Counted from the first letter of the stretch, positions 1 through 11,116 are shown. The stretch: DNA of 64,000 nt from Ceratopteris richardii (GCA_020310875.1 CM035428.1:109583245-109647244), one strand, 5' to 3'. Notes: generated from the letters alone by a model not told the origin. Program-made: numbers and translations.

Positions 1-1437
1 GGGCAAAGAACCTCTCCCCGACATAATGATAGTGCATGTCAATGTCCTTTGTGTGAGAATGGAACAACTTTGTGTGAGAATGGAACACAAGATTCCTTGC
101 AACTACCAATGCATTTTGATTGTAGTAAAGATGGTGGTGGAAGAAGATTAACCAACACCCAAATCACCGAAAAGGCATGTACAACACACACACTGAACAA
201 TCATTATGAAAGTTTCCCTATACTTAGACTCACAACTAGAAGTGACCATAGTAGGTTGCTTCTTGCTCAAGCAAGATATGCAAATGATCACCATTTGGCA
301 TAAAATAATCCAATTAGTTGGGTACCATTCAAGTAAGAAAAGATGTGTTTAACCACCTACCAATGCTTAACACCACGGAAATGCATAAACTTGCTCATCT
401 GAGAGTTAACAAACTGAATATAAGGCCGAGTTATGCATAATTTAATCAAGCATCCAACAATATGTTGATAGAGAACAAAACCAAATAAATCTCCAACATC
501 ATGAAGACTCAACCATAAACCTCTTTCCATAGGTGTGGGAATAGGTTTGCAATATTCAAGGCCAAAATGCTCCATTAATGTGTCAATATATTTTCTTTGA
601 CACAAAAATATTTCCCCATCAACTTGCATAAATTGAATGCCCAAATAATGGTGCAAATGCCCCAAATTTGACATCTCAAAAGAGGCATGCAAATCAGCCT
701 TAAATTCAGAAATATGCTTTTCATTAGGACTAGTGAACAACATTTCATCGACATATAGAAGGATGATTAGATGTACACCAACTGCGTGATTAACATATAA
801 GTTGCTCTCAGTTGAAATGTTCTCAAAATCACATGCAATCAAGTAGGCATGTATCTTCTCATACCAAGCACATGGTGCTTTCTTGAAATCATATAATGCC
901 TTTTTCAGCCTTCACACTTTGTTTTCATGGCCATTTTGTTTAAAACCATGAGGCTTAAATACATACACTTCTTCATGTATTTCACCATTCAAAAATGCAA
1001 TTCTTATGTCCAAATGATGTACGATTCAACCATGATGAGATGCAAGTGCACAAATGCTACAAATCGTGATCATTTGGCATGTGGAAGCCAATTCCGAACA
1101 AAATCAATTCCTCTTCCTTGAGCATAACCTTTTGCAAGAAGCCTAGCTTTATACATGTCAATTGTTCCATTAGGCTTACATTTTAACTTGTATACCCATT
1201 TATTTCCAATGGCCTTTTCCCTTGGAGGCAAATCACATAAAGACCTAGTACCATTATTCATAATAGCATCATATTCTCATTGCATAGAAGCCATCCAATT
1301 TTCTTAATTTTGTGCTTCATCAAAATAAAGAGAATCGTTCTCATCACAAAGACTAGAGACAACTATTGCATAACAAATTGTTGTAAAGAAAGCGCTATGA
1401 GATTCTAAATGAATATGATATGAGAGAAGTGCATCCA
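1..1437 (-). pseudogene. Copia element K: decayed reverse transcriptase and RNase H
   Basis: Read on the minus strand from about 1437 down, the translation follows Ty1/copia pol order. The RT N-terminal segment (ENWMASMQ, then WVYKLKCKPNGTIDMYKARL near 1150-1210, then KGYAQGRGIDF) is followed by the RT palm with LLYVDEMLF, in which the usual YVDD reads YVDE. The RT C-terminal part (LGIQFMQVDGEIFLCQRKYI, CKPIPTPME, near 540-650) and a broken RNase H follow. RNase H ends near 1-100 with residues resembling NALVVARNLVFHSHTK. Several stops and frameshifts make it non-functional. A roughly 20-bp unit (tgtgtgagaatggaacaa) is tandemly duplicated at about 48-88 inside the RNase H end. It is probably the same element as the integrase scraps at 9996-10178 and 22084-22200, separated by later insertions. 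That link is inferred from strand and order. Confidence 0.8.
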
Positions 1438-1439
1438 AT

Positions 1440-2542
1440 TTTCTATCTCTTAGAGTCTGCACTATTGGAACATCAAGCTTACACTATGCTTGAGGTGGAT
1501 TTGATCTACATCAAAGGCTATCGCATCGAAAGAATATCCGTTGGAGAGTTCTTTTTCTTATGCTCATTTATTGTATCTTTTTTTGAGAAATTTTTGATGG
1601 TTCATTTACTGTTGTAAAAGCCTTGAGATTTACACATGTAAAGGTAGAAAGATAGAGCCCAAATCCCACGAATTTGTGGTGGTTGAAGTTGCATTCAATC
1701 AAGCAATCAAACACCTAAAAGTAGATCAAACTAGATCTTCACTTTTCCTAGATTGTAGGAAAGTGAATTGATTCCCTCAAACAATCATTCCCACCTTCAT
1801 TTGAATTCAAATTTCTCTTGTAGAAGTCGTGGAACAATCTTAGAGTCCATATAAAGACTTGAAATCACTTGTACAATACCTGGAAGCAATATACATACAC
1901 GTGTGACCATCATTGTCTTGCTCCTTCAATTCTCTGCATCATCTTCTTCGCCAATAGTAATCGTGCAGAGGCTATTGCTCTCTCTTCAGAGCTCCAAATT
2001 GAGTGGAAGATGGCTCATTGGAAATTTATAAGTGTCTAGTTTATGCCTATAAATTTGCATAGCCTTTAATTCAGTAGATTAGGAGAAATATGAGTTTTTC
2101 TGTCTCAGGGTCAATGTCTGCATATTCCTGAAAAATAGGAAGTACCACCGGTGAATGTCGCATTCATTCCTATAGCATATTTTGCTTATTCCTTATACTT
2201 TTGTGCATTCCATACAGGAAACCCTATGTGTATCGCTCCCATAAAATGATTTTTCTAATTGTAATCACGCTGGTCGCTATGGGCATTTGAAGTTCATTGT
2301 ATCTTCCATAGATATTAAGATTTTTGAGCTAGTCGACTCGCGAACCTATCTGTTTTGTATCGACTCATTCTCCTTGATGCTCCAAAGTAAATAGTGTGTT
2401 TCTTTGCACTTATCATATGCCTATAAGGTCTTTTTGAGTCTCCATAAGTTCAAGGGCTGGTCTTGTGCCGATTGGCTTGACCAAACTTCGTTGCTTCGAA
2501 ACGCACTTTTCTACCTTCTACAAGCTTCTCCAAGTTCTTTCA
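1440..2542 (+). repeat. Copia element M: probable 5' LTR (left edge unresolved)
   Basis: The right edge is defined by ...ttctttca followed one base later by a tRNA-Met primer-binding site and then a copia gag start, which is the standard order LTR-PBS-gag. The left edge is not visible. The preceding copia RT remnant ends near 1437, and LTRs of related elements in this window are about 1.0 kb, so the LTR probably starts between 1440 and 1640. No other copy of this LTR is visible in the window to fix the boundary. Confidence 0.5.
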
Positions 2543-2543
2543 G

Positions 2544-2555
2544 TGGTATCAGAGC
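2544..2555 (+). other. Primer-binding site of copia M (tRNA-Met)
   Basis: TGGTATCAGAGC is the standard plant copia site complementary to the 3' end of initiator tRNA-Met. It lies one base after the inferred LTR end and 9 bases before a gag ATG. Confidence 0.85.
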
Positions 2556-2564
2556 TAGACCAAG

Positions 2565-2700
2565 ATGGGTGACGGATTTTCTTGAATGATCGAGAAGCTC
2601 GATCGACATAACTACGCGGCTTGGAAAATCAGGATGGAGGCCTATTTGCAAGGTAGAAATCTTTATGGAATTGTAGCAGGTGATGAAGCTATGCCTATTC
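2565..2700 (+). pseudogene. Copia M gag, N-terminal fragment
   Basis: An ATG just after the primer-binding site opens MGDGFS, then a stop, then a segment with the copia gag N-terminal signature (KLDRHNYAAWKIRMEAYLQG, NLYG, GDEAMP). It closely resembles the gag starts of elements E and F in this window. Homology stops near 2695, where minus-strand sequence of gypsy element G begins, so gag is truncated to about 45 residues and carries a nonsense mutation. The rest of M (protease, integrase, RT) is absent. Confidence 0.75.
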
Positions 2701-3682
2701 TAAGTCTATCGGCTGTAGTGAGACCAGTTGTTGCACAGTGGATGCACCATGACTGATTCATGATGGGAGTTGCATCATGAATGGTCATATTGTGCGTTCT
2801 CCTATTGGTGAAAGATCTAGGGTTAGGTGGCTCCTCTTGGCTAGGCACATGGAATTGTTCCTAACATCCTCTTATATGGGGGTGTAGAGTTTTTTTTTGT
2901 CTCTTGAATTGTTGAATTTGATTCCAAGATATTGCTCATTAGATGAGTATATCATAAGCTAAGCACTTATAAATGATGTGGGTGATGGCACAACATCCAT
3001 TCAATATGGTTTTGTGAGCCCATCTACTATATGCATCATGGAGTTGCTCAGTGAACCGAATAGGGAAGTTGATGGTCATATTGGAAGTTTCTCCCAAATA
3101 CAAACTTAACCAAACTCTTTTCTTCATACTCTCTGGTACCAACGTCTCCTTCTCTATATTTATATGCATACCATGCAAGTTGAGTGCTTCACATACTAGA
3201 TTCAAGGATATATTGAACTTCTTTAGCTCATTGTTATGCATTAAGGAGGCAATGCTGAATGTGTTAGGTACATCCTTGACATTGCTAGGCTATAGAGTAT
3301 TGATCAAGCACTAGCACCTCGTGAAATCAGGATTTGGCAATGGTGCACTAAAATATTCTTGCAATCCTACTCTCTAATAGATGGTTTGAACTTCATGTGT
3401 ATTCAAAAGTTTCTCAAACTCACAGGTGAAGAACTGATACTTTCCCCAAACATTGTTGAACTCACATTATGCTTCACAGATATAGGCTATGTCACCTAGA
3501 GGTCCTGCCATTTCATTGAACCAATGAGAATGGATGCTAACCTTAGCTCTATGAACTACTAGGGGATCTTGGATTGGGATGGTGCACAAATACTTGAGTG
3601 CTTCTAGCCTTTTTGTATGAAATTCAGAGATGGGTAAGGTACTAATGTCCACTAGATGGGAACTAGTGCCTGCTTTAGCCAT
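2663..3682 (-). pseudogene. Gypsy G accessory protein, N-terminal part (relative of the element A accessory ORF)
   Basis: From an ATG at 3682 the minus-strand frame reads MAKAGTSSHL, continues to a HWF-containing segment, and after stops resumes in the same frame near 3241. Two blocks match the accessory ORF of element A collinearly. HWFNEMAGPLGDIAYICEA aligns with HWFQDDQPVAELIFMATIK (A, near 30570). A segment ending WAHKTILNGCCAITHIIY aligns with WGQKKFLNGSSALTLLIY (A, near 29990). Spacing between the blocks is about 160 residues here and about 180 in A. The family is unknown to me. The ORF lies downstream of a gypsy protease remnant on the same strand with no RT, RNase H or integrase between. 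It is broken by stops and cut at about 2695 by copia M. Confidence 0.65.
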
Positions 3683-3950
3683 GGGTTACTAATGTAAATA
3701 ATGTTTCTTTACATCTCCTAAAAGAAGGATAGCCATATTAGTATTGTATAAGAAACATGATGAGGTGTTGTTCCCTTTACAATACCAACGTGGCCCTTGA
3801 ACCATGTGTATCTAAGTGATGTGTGGAATTTTTTAGGGTGAGAGTTAGTGGTTTTAGTGTGTTGCCTAGATGCATACTTGGACAATGCACTAACTAAACA
3901 TGCTTCTAGTTGTGTACAATTATATTACACACCTAAATTTGTAAGTATAG
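3683..3950. other. Spacer in gypsy G between protease and accessory ORF
   Basis: About 270 bp of AT-rich sequence with no coding similarity that I can see. In an autonomous element the RT-RNaseH-integrase block (over 4 kb in element A) would lie here. Its absence means G either lost pol or belonged to a pol-less subfamily. Confidence 0.5.
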
Positions 3951-4835
3951 AGAATGAGTTCCCCAATCATGCACTATCTGCAATTTCCTCATAAATGGAC
4001 TTCTGAAAATCATCTCATTGACATGATTCTTCCCAAAATCATATGAAAAAAGTGTGTTCAAACTCTGCACCACAAGTAGTGAGAGTTATCCCTTCCAACA
4101 ATCTTAGAGGTTTCTCTATATCCCCAAATGACATTTGTAATTTCATCCTAGTTGGCCTAAGATTTGGTTTGCCCCAACATTTCCATAGGGAAATGGTGGC
4201 AACAAAAACTCCTACTTCTAAATCTAAAATAGCATTTGTAGTGCAGCCTTGATAAGTGATAGGAAGATAGGTGTTTCCTTCTTATCCCTTGCTCATATCT
4301 CCTATCTTATCTAAGGAAATCTCGAGTAACCTCTTTTGAGAACCAACTTGAGAGTGGGCATTATTTACTTGTGGCAATGGATTTGCTACATGCTTCCACA
4401 ACTCAGGTTTAATTTTAAGTAGCTCCTCCAAAGTGAGATGGCACTTCACTTTATTGTTCTTCACTACTTCCATGTTCCTAGGTAGAAGTAATTCATCCTT
4501 TCTTACCATAATCGTGGGAGCTCTCATCTAAATAAACTTAGATTCCCAAGGTTCTATGATATGAGGCAATTCTTGTAAGGAATTGGATTAAAGTCTAATA
4601 TTTCACTAGATTGCACTTCTTCTTGCTCCCCATATATGGAGGGAATGTCTTGAGGAAATTGATCATGAAGATCATCCACTACTTCAATAGGAGGAGGGTT
4701 ATCTCTCTCCTTGGTGGTTATTGACCTTATACAAGTTGTGGTCTCTATTGAGCTTCATAGTATGATTGGTATGATTATTGTAGCCTAGAGTATGTTTATG
4801 GTTGATATTGGTTTTGGTACCTACCTGGCTGATGA
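3951..4835 (-). pseudogene. Gypsy G: gag C-terminus and aspartic protease region
   Basis: On the minus strand the region begins near 4835 with a gag C-terminal block (QPGRYQNQY ... RPQLV) nearly identical to the same place in element B (about 17595-17705). It continues through an acidic linker into CHLTLEELLKIKPELW, matching CTLTFEELLKVKPHL of element A. It then shows the degraded protease region: PITYQGCTTNAIL followed by a lost DSG motif, then KPNLRPTRMKLQM and LRLLEG, collinear with A at about 36400-36600. The catalytic Asp-Ser/Thr-Gly is not intact. The upstream edge is fused directly to the RNase H end of copia E without an LTR, so a deletion has joined the two elements. Confidence 0.75.
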
Positions 4836-4849
4836 TACATTCCTTTGAA

Positions 4850-7018
4850 TCTACTTCGCTTGATACCATCCAATGGTTTTTTCAACATATCTACACATTG
4901 AAGATTAATGGATACATAAGACAATTGAATGTTCTTGCTCAATAATTTTTCTCTAATATAATGTTAATGAACTTCAATATGCTTAGTTCTAGCATGGTTA
5001 TTTTTTATTTTCAATTTAGAGAGCATATCAAGTACATACTTCCTTTGAGTGATGTAGATGCCAAAATCTATATAGATGAGTTCAAGCCCAAGGAAATATG
5101 TTAGAGGTCCAAGATCACTGATCTTGAAAAAGTATTCTCCTCCACCATCTGATCTGAGTCTCTTGAGACATTTACCTATTTGGTTCTCTACAAGTGCAAG
5201 ATATCTTTTGAAACAATTGAAAACTTCATCTTTATGTGTCATGAAGTATAAGATTTTCCACCTACTGCAATCATCAATAAAAGATACATAATATTTGGAA
5301 CCTAAAATGGAGGGTTCTTTGCTTGGACCCCACACATCTATGTGTACAAGTTCTAATAGCTCTTGATGTATGTAGCCTTTCCTATTGAAGGGTTTTCTAT
5401 ATGACTTGCCAAATATATAAGCTCCACACTTGTAGATCACATGTTGCTTTGTGATGTTGGGAAATCCAAGTACACTTTGGTCCCTGTATATTTGTTTTAA
5501 AGTCCTTTCACCAATATGAGAAAGTCTTTTATGCCATACCTCTAATTTAGAGATAGTTTGAGATCCATAGCTAAACAATGCTATGTTCTTGGTATCTTCC
5601 ACTTCAAATGTGAAGAGCCTTCTTGTCTTTTCTCCTTTATCTATCCTTTTGAATCCTTTCTTTGGGTGTTCCACATATGCTCCATGTCTTGTAAATTTGA
5701 CCTGCAGTCCTTTTTCCACAATTTGTCCAACACTTATCAAGTTCTTGGTTATTGTAGGTACATACAACACCTTACTAAGAAGGCTCATGTTCCCATCTGA
5801 TGTCTTGACATTACCTATCTTTTCTATTGAGTGTTTTGTATCATCTCCTATCTGCACTTCATGTTTGTTCTTGGGATCTTCCAAGTTAGAGAGCAATGCT
5901 ACATTTCCTGATACATAATTGGAACATCCTGAATCAATGTAAAGGATGTGATCATCATCCTTACCCTGCTTCAGTGATAGGTTCATGAGAAGAAGTGAGT
6001 GTTCTTGACTTTGATCCTCAATGTAGTTGTTGTAGTCCTTCCTTCCTCTATATCCATTTTGGTAGTTCTTGTTGTGATAGTTGTTGTTGTATCCTCCATT
6101 ATATCTACCTCTATTTGATCCATAACCACCTCTATTGAATCCTCTTCCTCTTGAGTTCCTTGGGTTCCTATAACACTCTTCAGTAGTGTGATTAGAATAA
6201 CCACATATGTTGCAAGGTTGAGATGTTTGAGGTCTCCCCCTACCTTGCTTTCCACCTCTACCTCTACCTCTAGCTTTTCCTCTTCCTGTGAAGTTAGCTT
6301 GAAAAGAACTTCCTTCATCTTCATTCTTCTTTGACTTTGATTCATCCTTAGCTTTAGCTTTATCAGAGTACAGGGAAGAAGATTGATTATCTCTTGAGGA
6401 TTCACCATTTTTGTTCATCTTTGCTTCATGTGTGAAGATTTGTCCCATTAAAGTATTAAGATCTGGTACTTGCATGTCCATGTAAAGACCCATGGCAGTT
6501 GTGAATGATTCCCATTTCTCATCTACTTTAATGCCATTTATAATCTGCCTTATGATTTGCCCTTCTTCAATCACCTCTCCAATGCTTCCTAATTGATCGG
6601 AAATGTCCTTCATCTTTGTGACATAATCAGTCACACTTTGCTTGGGGCTTTTCTTCAATGTAGTAGACTCCATCCACAACTGATTCTTCCTTGCTCTAGT
6701 GTTTGAAGAAAAGAAGGCAGCAAGTGCATTCGAGGTTTTCCTTGAAGTCTTGCATCATTTTACATGAGGTAAAAGAAAATCAGAGATTGAGTTTAGAATG
6801 TATGACCTTGATAATGCATCCTTTGAACACCAGGTTGTGAGTCTTTCTTGCTCTTCAAGTGATGGTTGCCCTTTGCTTCTCATAGTTGGCATGACTTCAT
6901 CTTCATATATGTATCCAAAGAGATTTCTTCTTTCAAGGTAGGCCTCCATCCTTAGAGACCATTCTGGGTAGTTGTTTCTATACAGTTTGTCAATCGTAGA
7001 GGGAAAACCAACTCCCAT
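4850..7018 (-). pseudogene. Copia E gag-protease-integrase with internal deletions into RT/RNaseH
   Basis: One reading frame runs from ATG 7018 to about 4964 with a single stop near 6755. In order it encodes gag (RNNYPEWSLRMEAYLERRN; QLWMESTTLKK), a Gly/Arg/Asn-rich nucleocapsid with one zinc knuckle (CNICGYSNHTTEEC near 6190), the protease (YIDSGCSNYVSGN near 5930), the GAG-pre-integrase domain (WHKRLSHIGERTL, CGAYIFGKSY), and the integrase core as far as LRSDGGGEYF near 5150. The same frame then jumps to the RT C-terminal motif SDLGPLTYFLGLE and again to the RNase H end HARTKHIEVH. RT palm, YVDD and most of RNase H are missing, yet the frame is kept. RNase H tail codons continue out of frame to about 4850. 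This copy cannot be autonomous. Confidence 0.9.
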
Positions 7019-7032
7019 GTTGATTTGAGAAA

Positions 7033-7044
7033 GCTCTGATACCA
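7033..7044 (-). other. Primer-binding site of copia E (tRNA-Met)
   Basis: The minus strand reads TGGTATCAGAGC, one base after the LTR end (TTCTCACA) and 14 bases before the gag ATG at 7018. Confidence 0.9.
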
Positions 7045-7045
7045 C

Positions 7046-8022
7046 TGTGAGAAGAGATGGTGATACACTCCAAACATGATGGTGGTGCTGCAATAACCTG
7101 CTCTACACCTGCCAAGTTTCACTCTAGGAATGATTAATAAACACTTTGAGCTTGCTAATGATGCATTAAAACCTCCTTAGTACTTTGGAAGATGATTCTC
7201 TAATTGATTCATCAAAACAAGTAACTTGACACAAAATAGATGATCAAAAACTTGCAATTGGGATGAAGAGCACTCTGGTATTTTACTTAGATCTCACAGT
7301 CTGCTAAAAATTAACTATAGAAACTTTGCAGACATTCAATTGAATATATATTGAATCTAAAGCAACAAATTGGATGAATTTTAATGGACTATATTGAGAT
7401 AAATCAATTTACGAGCATTGGGGTGTCATCTCGACTTTTGAGGAGTAAACTGCCTACATACATAGGTCACTTCAAATTGATGTAGCTCATAGAGTAAATT
7501 GAAATCACTTCAAAAGAATAAGTACATTGAGTGAAATCACTAATCAAAGTTGACTGAAAAACATAGAGTAAACGTTGTAAAGAACTCCACATATGATCAA
7601 AGAAATCAATCTATATTGAACATATGATACATGAAATTAATGATGATGAAGCATGGGAAGGAGGAGCATAATGTGTGCTTCAAAGATGATCCAAATCTCA
7701 ATTCTAATCTCCTCAAAAGGACTGCTCTACCCTGCGACTCTTTTCATGAGCTTTTATAGAAGTTTTTGAATTCAAATTTGGAGGGGATTCCACTAAAAGT
7801 TACTCTATTCTAGGAAATCACATCTAATTGATTCCTCCTACTTGGATTTCATGATTTACACCTACCCAGGTCATGGGATTCCTTTTTTTATTTTACATTT
7901 GAGGATTCTAAGTTTCTAATTTTACAAGAAAATGGTTTTATAGCTTCTCTCATTGAGAGTTCATAAAAGTCATTACACAAATGATTTTAATCAAGCACTA
8001 GGCTTGGAAAAATGTACAAACA
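7046..8022 (-). repeat. Copia E 5' LTR
   Basis: The inner edge is fixed by the adjacent primer-binding site (TGTGAGAAG on the plus strand at 7046). The outer edge is placed at about 8022 because the last 40 bases (aggcttgg...gtacaaaca) resemble the reverse complement of the start of copia F LTR (23174), giving about 977 bp versus 1041 bp for F. The matching 3' LTR is missing, removed by the deletion that joins E to gypsy G near 4850. The outer boundary is uncertain by tens of bases. Confidence 0.6.
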
Positions 8023-9340
8023 CAAATTCATGTTGAACATGAGACTCATGAGGCCTAAGTGCGAGGAAAATTAGTTCTACATTCCAATTATATGCATGTT
8101 TGTCTTGTTGCATCATCACTAATACTTGCATCTTAGCATATTTTGATATTTCACTCGATAAAATTAGTTTCTTTACAGTTAACCTTTTCCACAAATTTGC
8201 TCTGTCTAATCTTGAACTTGAGATGTTAGGGTTTTGTGAACTTGCTTGGTGCCTATCATAACCCTAATCAATTAAAACTACTAAGCACACTTAACCTAAG
8301 TTAGAAAAGTGATTAAGGGGGTTGAGAGAACTTCCAACCTCAATTCAACTGCCCTTGTGTATGCTCAAATGCCCGTGACATATGTTCTGAAGCATGCAAT
8401 ACATCGGTATCTTGCTTTGGTCTTTCCAATAGCTCGAATACTCTACAAAAATCCCAAAAATGAAACATAAAATGAATAAATTTGATAAACCCAAAAAATT
8501 TTCGTTTTGCCTGTGTGTCATGATAGACCGATTTTCCACGATAGAAGTTTCTATTTTGATAGATTGGTTTTTCATGATCGACACTAACCTTACTCTATTG
8601 TCTATCCTCCCTCATGGTCTATCTATCATGATGGAAAAGTGTCTATCATGATAGATTGGCTTATTGTGGTGCATGTCTCTTGTCTGTTGTGCGATATATA
8701 GATTCTATCGTGGGAGTAGGTATGTTGCAATGGACACGTATATCACAATAGATGGTCTCTATCATGGGGTCTATTTTTCATGATCCACATGTCTACCACA
8801 ATGGAGAGGTGTCTATCACGATGGATAGAGTATATCAAGACTTTTGGCTATCATCTATCATGCGATAGACTATGTCTTTTGTAATGGATAGAAAAAACAC
8901 ATATTTTTGAACTATTTTTAATGATTTGGAATGTGCTAATGATGTGCTCTATTGTACCTAACTTGCAATTACAAAATACCAAAACTTTTTGTTTGTCACG
9001 ACACATAGAGGTCTTTCTCTTAGATGGTGTGCAGAGTTCTATCATATGTGATACTCTTGCTAATGCTAAAGCCTACCAAAAACACACACAAACACACAAC
9101 AACATATCATATAAAGTCATTCTCTCTCACGACTGAATTGCGGGGAATGAGATGGAGATGGGGATATGACCAAGAAGGTGAGAATTTTGGGATGAAGGAG
9201 ATGGAGGTAGGAGGTGAGTAGGGATGGTAGGGATGAAGGAGAAGATAAAAAGTAAAAAACTTAGAAAATTACTAACTTACTTACAATTCCAACATCAAGA
9301 CTCTATGTCTAAGCATCACACACTCATCCTTAAAGTTGGC
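8023..9340 (-). other. Gypsy G untranslated leader with TCATGA/TCGTGA palindrome array
   Basis: This lies between the primer-binding site of G and the point where copia E interrupts it. No convincing coding sequence is present. The stretch 8515-8890 is packed with variants of ctatcatgatag / ctatcacgatgg (for example near 8520, 8575, 8628, 8648, 8708, 8815 and 8865), each centred on a palindromic ATCATGAT, ATCGTGAT or ATCACGAT core. The position is equivalent to the leader arrays of elements A, B and C. Confidence 0.6.
8515..8890 (-). repeat. Leader palindrome array of gypsy G
   Basis: Irregularly spaced copies of a 10-12 bp palindrome of the form CTATCRYGATAG, mostly in deaminated form (ATCATGAT, ATCACGAT). 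The perfect copy ctatcatgatag occurs near 8645. Spacing is about 20-40 bp. There is no protein-coding potential. Confidence 0.6.
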
Positions 9341-9358
9341 TTTCCAGCATTAGTGCCA
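9341..9358 (-). other. Decayed primer-binding site of gypsy G (tRNA-Asp type)
   Basis: The minus strand reads TGGCACTAATGCTGGAAA directly downstream of the LTR. It aligns with the intact site of elements A and C (TGGCGCCGTTGCCGGGGA), with differences that are mostly C-to-T or G-to-A, as expected from deamination of methylated cytosine. Confidence 0.6.
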
Positions 9359-9365
9359 AATTTGG

Positions 9366-9995
9366 TGCCACTCTAGCAAAATGGAAGTACCAATGTCAGA
9401 GAGATCAACCTCATAATTATCAATCCATGGATACATGACGATGGAATGATGACCATGACCAAGTGGGATGCATGAAGTGCATGAGTGAGAAGCACACAAG
9501 AATGCACACACATACACACACACACAAGGCAAGACAAAGAGTAGAACAATGGAATCTTGTATTTCTCTAATTTCAAGATACAATCAAGTGCACACAAGCT
9601 CAAATCCCAAACAAGCTCTCTTCTAGAATGAGCTCTCTAGCTCTTTTTATAGTTTTCCTAGTCTAGACCTAGTGTACAACTTAGTAAAAAATTAAGTTCG
9701 TAGGCTATTTTGGAGGTCAAATGAGCTCTAAAAATTATTTAAATTGATACATAGGCTCTTCCAATATTCCTCAATTTTGAGGACTCCTTAGTTTGAGAAC
9801 AATGGAGTCAAAATTATAAAAAAAGATGGTATTTAAATCATAGTGTAGTGACCAAAATCATTGTTTTAAGAGAAATTACATTTGGAAAATTGATATGCCT
9901 AATTGTCGGATCTTCATTGACTGCTTTACCTACTCACTCCTCCTTCTTTATCTCTCTGACTCTCTTGTCTGCTTAATGCTTATTTGTTTCTAACA
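9366..9995 (-). repeat. Gypsy G 5' LTR
   Basis: About 630 bp, reading TGTTAGAAAC...GCTAGAGTGGCA on the minus strand. It is diverged from but clearly alignable with the LTR of element B. Shared landmarks in the same order are a TATA box within GAGCTAGAGAGCTC context (9643-9652 on plus), a TG-rich tract (cacacacatacacacacacac on plus, near 9510-9530), and the terminal GCTAGAG...CACCAAATTTGG. The left edge abuts the primer-binding site and the right edge abuts copia integrase sequence of K. The partner 3' LTR is not found. Confidence 0.7.
9643..9652 (-). promoter_or_regulatory. TATA box in gypsy G LTR
   Basis: The minus strand reads CTATAAAAAG, at the position equivalent to TATAAATA in the LTR of element B and followed by the same GAGCTAGAGAG context. 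Confidence 0.5.
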
Positions 9996-10178
9996 CCAAT
10001 CCTCATATGGGGTTATGGATTGCACTACTTTGGTGGGACACCTATTAAGTACATATGCTGCACACATAACAAACTCAAGCCTGAAGCTATGTAATAAAGC
10101 CTAGCTTTTGACCATACACGTCACTATCTCCATGAGAAAATTGTTCTTTCTTTTAGCAACTCCAATTTTTTTTAGGTA
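9996..10178 (-). pseudogene. Copia K integrase fragment, C-terminal side
   Basis: The minus-strand translation shows the copia integrase stretch after the catalytic Glu: GVAKRKNNFLMEIVTCMVK, then after a stop FVMCAAYVLNRCPTK and SITPYE. It corresponds to the standard GVAERKNRTL...YVLNRCPTK...TPYE region, with Lys replacing the catalytic Glu (VAKRK versus VAERK). It continues the K integrase found on the far side of element H at 22084-22200. The outer boundary at 9996 is the LTR of gypsy G. Confidence 0.8.
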
Positions 10179-10183
10179 TATAC

Positions 10184-10476
10184 TGTTGGGTGTGTGTAGA
10201 AGTGTGAGAGACACACGAGAAGCACACACAAGGAGCACAAACGTAGCAAAGACACATGGAGAAGACGATGGCTGGAATAGCTCTCTCTGTTCACGATGAA
10301 TTGAACTGAAGTAAGAGCTGAATAATATCCCTAAGTACAAAGTACCACCACATATGAGAGTATCAAGTATGTGGTAACATGGGGAAAAAACCTCTAGCTA
10401 GCACTAGATTAAAAAGTGCCCATGTATAGGGAAAAGGTTCACATCAAAGCTACTAGAGGAACACATAAGTGTAACA
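10184..10476 (-). repeat. Copia H 3' LTR
   Basis: A TGTTGGGTG...GTGTAACA repeat of 293 bp (plus-strand reading). It is nearly collinear with 21802-22078; the main differences are about a dozen extra bases near 10215-10230 and scattered substitutions. Confidence 0.9.
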
Positions 10477-10492
10477 AACCCCCCTAGAGCGA
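10477..10492 (-). other. Polypurine tract of copia H
   Basis: The minus strand reads GCTCTAGGGGGGTT immediately before the TGTTACAC start of the 3' LTR, which is the expected site of plus-strand DNA priming. Confidence 0.85.
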
Positions 10493-10522
10493 ATGCTATG
10501 AACACATACAGAGAGTGACAAA

Positions 10523-11116
10523 TCAGCCCCCACAAGGTAATAAGCCTAAAGCTTTGCGAAAAGCTTCAAACTTTTCCCATGGAAGAGCTTTGGTGAATAT
10601 GTCTGCCACATTATCTTGTGTAGGCACATATAGCAAATCAATATCTCTTGCATGAAGGTGCTCTCTCACATAGTGATAATGCACCTTAATATGTTTGGTC
10701 CGTGCATGAAACACTAGGTTTCGTGCAACAGCCAAAGCACTCTAACTATCAATGAGAATATGCGTACTAACATCAATCTCCATGCAAAGATCCATCAATA
10801 GGCGTCTCAGCCATATACACTCCACTATAGCTATGAAAACTGCCGTGTACTGAGCCTCACAACTCGATGTCGCCACTGTAGGTTTCTTTTCACTCAACCA
10901 AGATATGAATGAGTCTCCAAGGAAAAAGAAATTACCACTAGTGGACACGGGAGTATCATAACAACCAGCCCAATCACTATCTATAAAAGCATGCAAGCAT
11001 GGCTGAACATCTCTACCATAAACGAGACCTAAGCTCAAAGTGCCTCTGAGATATCTAAATACACGTTTTACCATTTGCCAATGCTTAGTGCCAGGGCGAT
11101 GCATGAATCGACTCAA
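10523..11116 (-). pseudogene. Copia H RNase H
   Basis: The frame reads MSRFMHRPGTKHWQMVKRVF near 11116-11060, then GLVYGRD, FIDSDWAGCYD (a catalytic Asp region of copia RNase H), SEKKPTVATSSCEAQYTA (catalytic Glu region), and after one stop near 10742 the C-terminal end VFHARTKHIKVHYHYVRE, NVADIFTKALPWEKF. It is complete in length for a copia RNase H apart from the single nonsense codon. RNase H removes the RNA template strand during reverse transcription. Confidence 0.9.
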
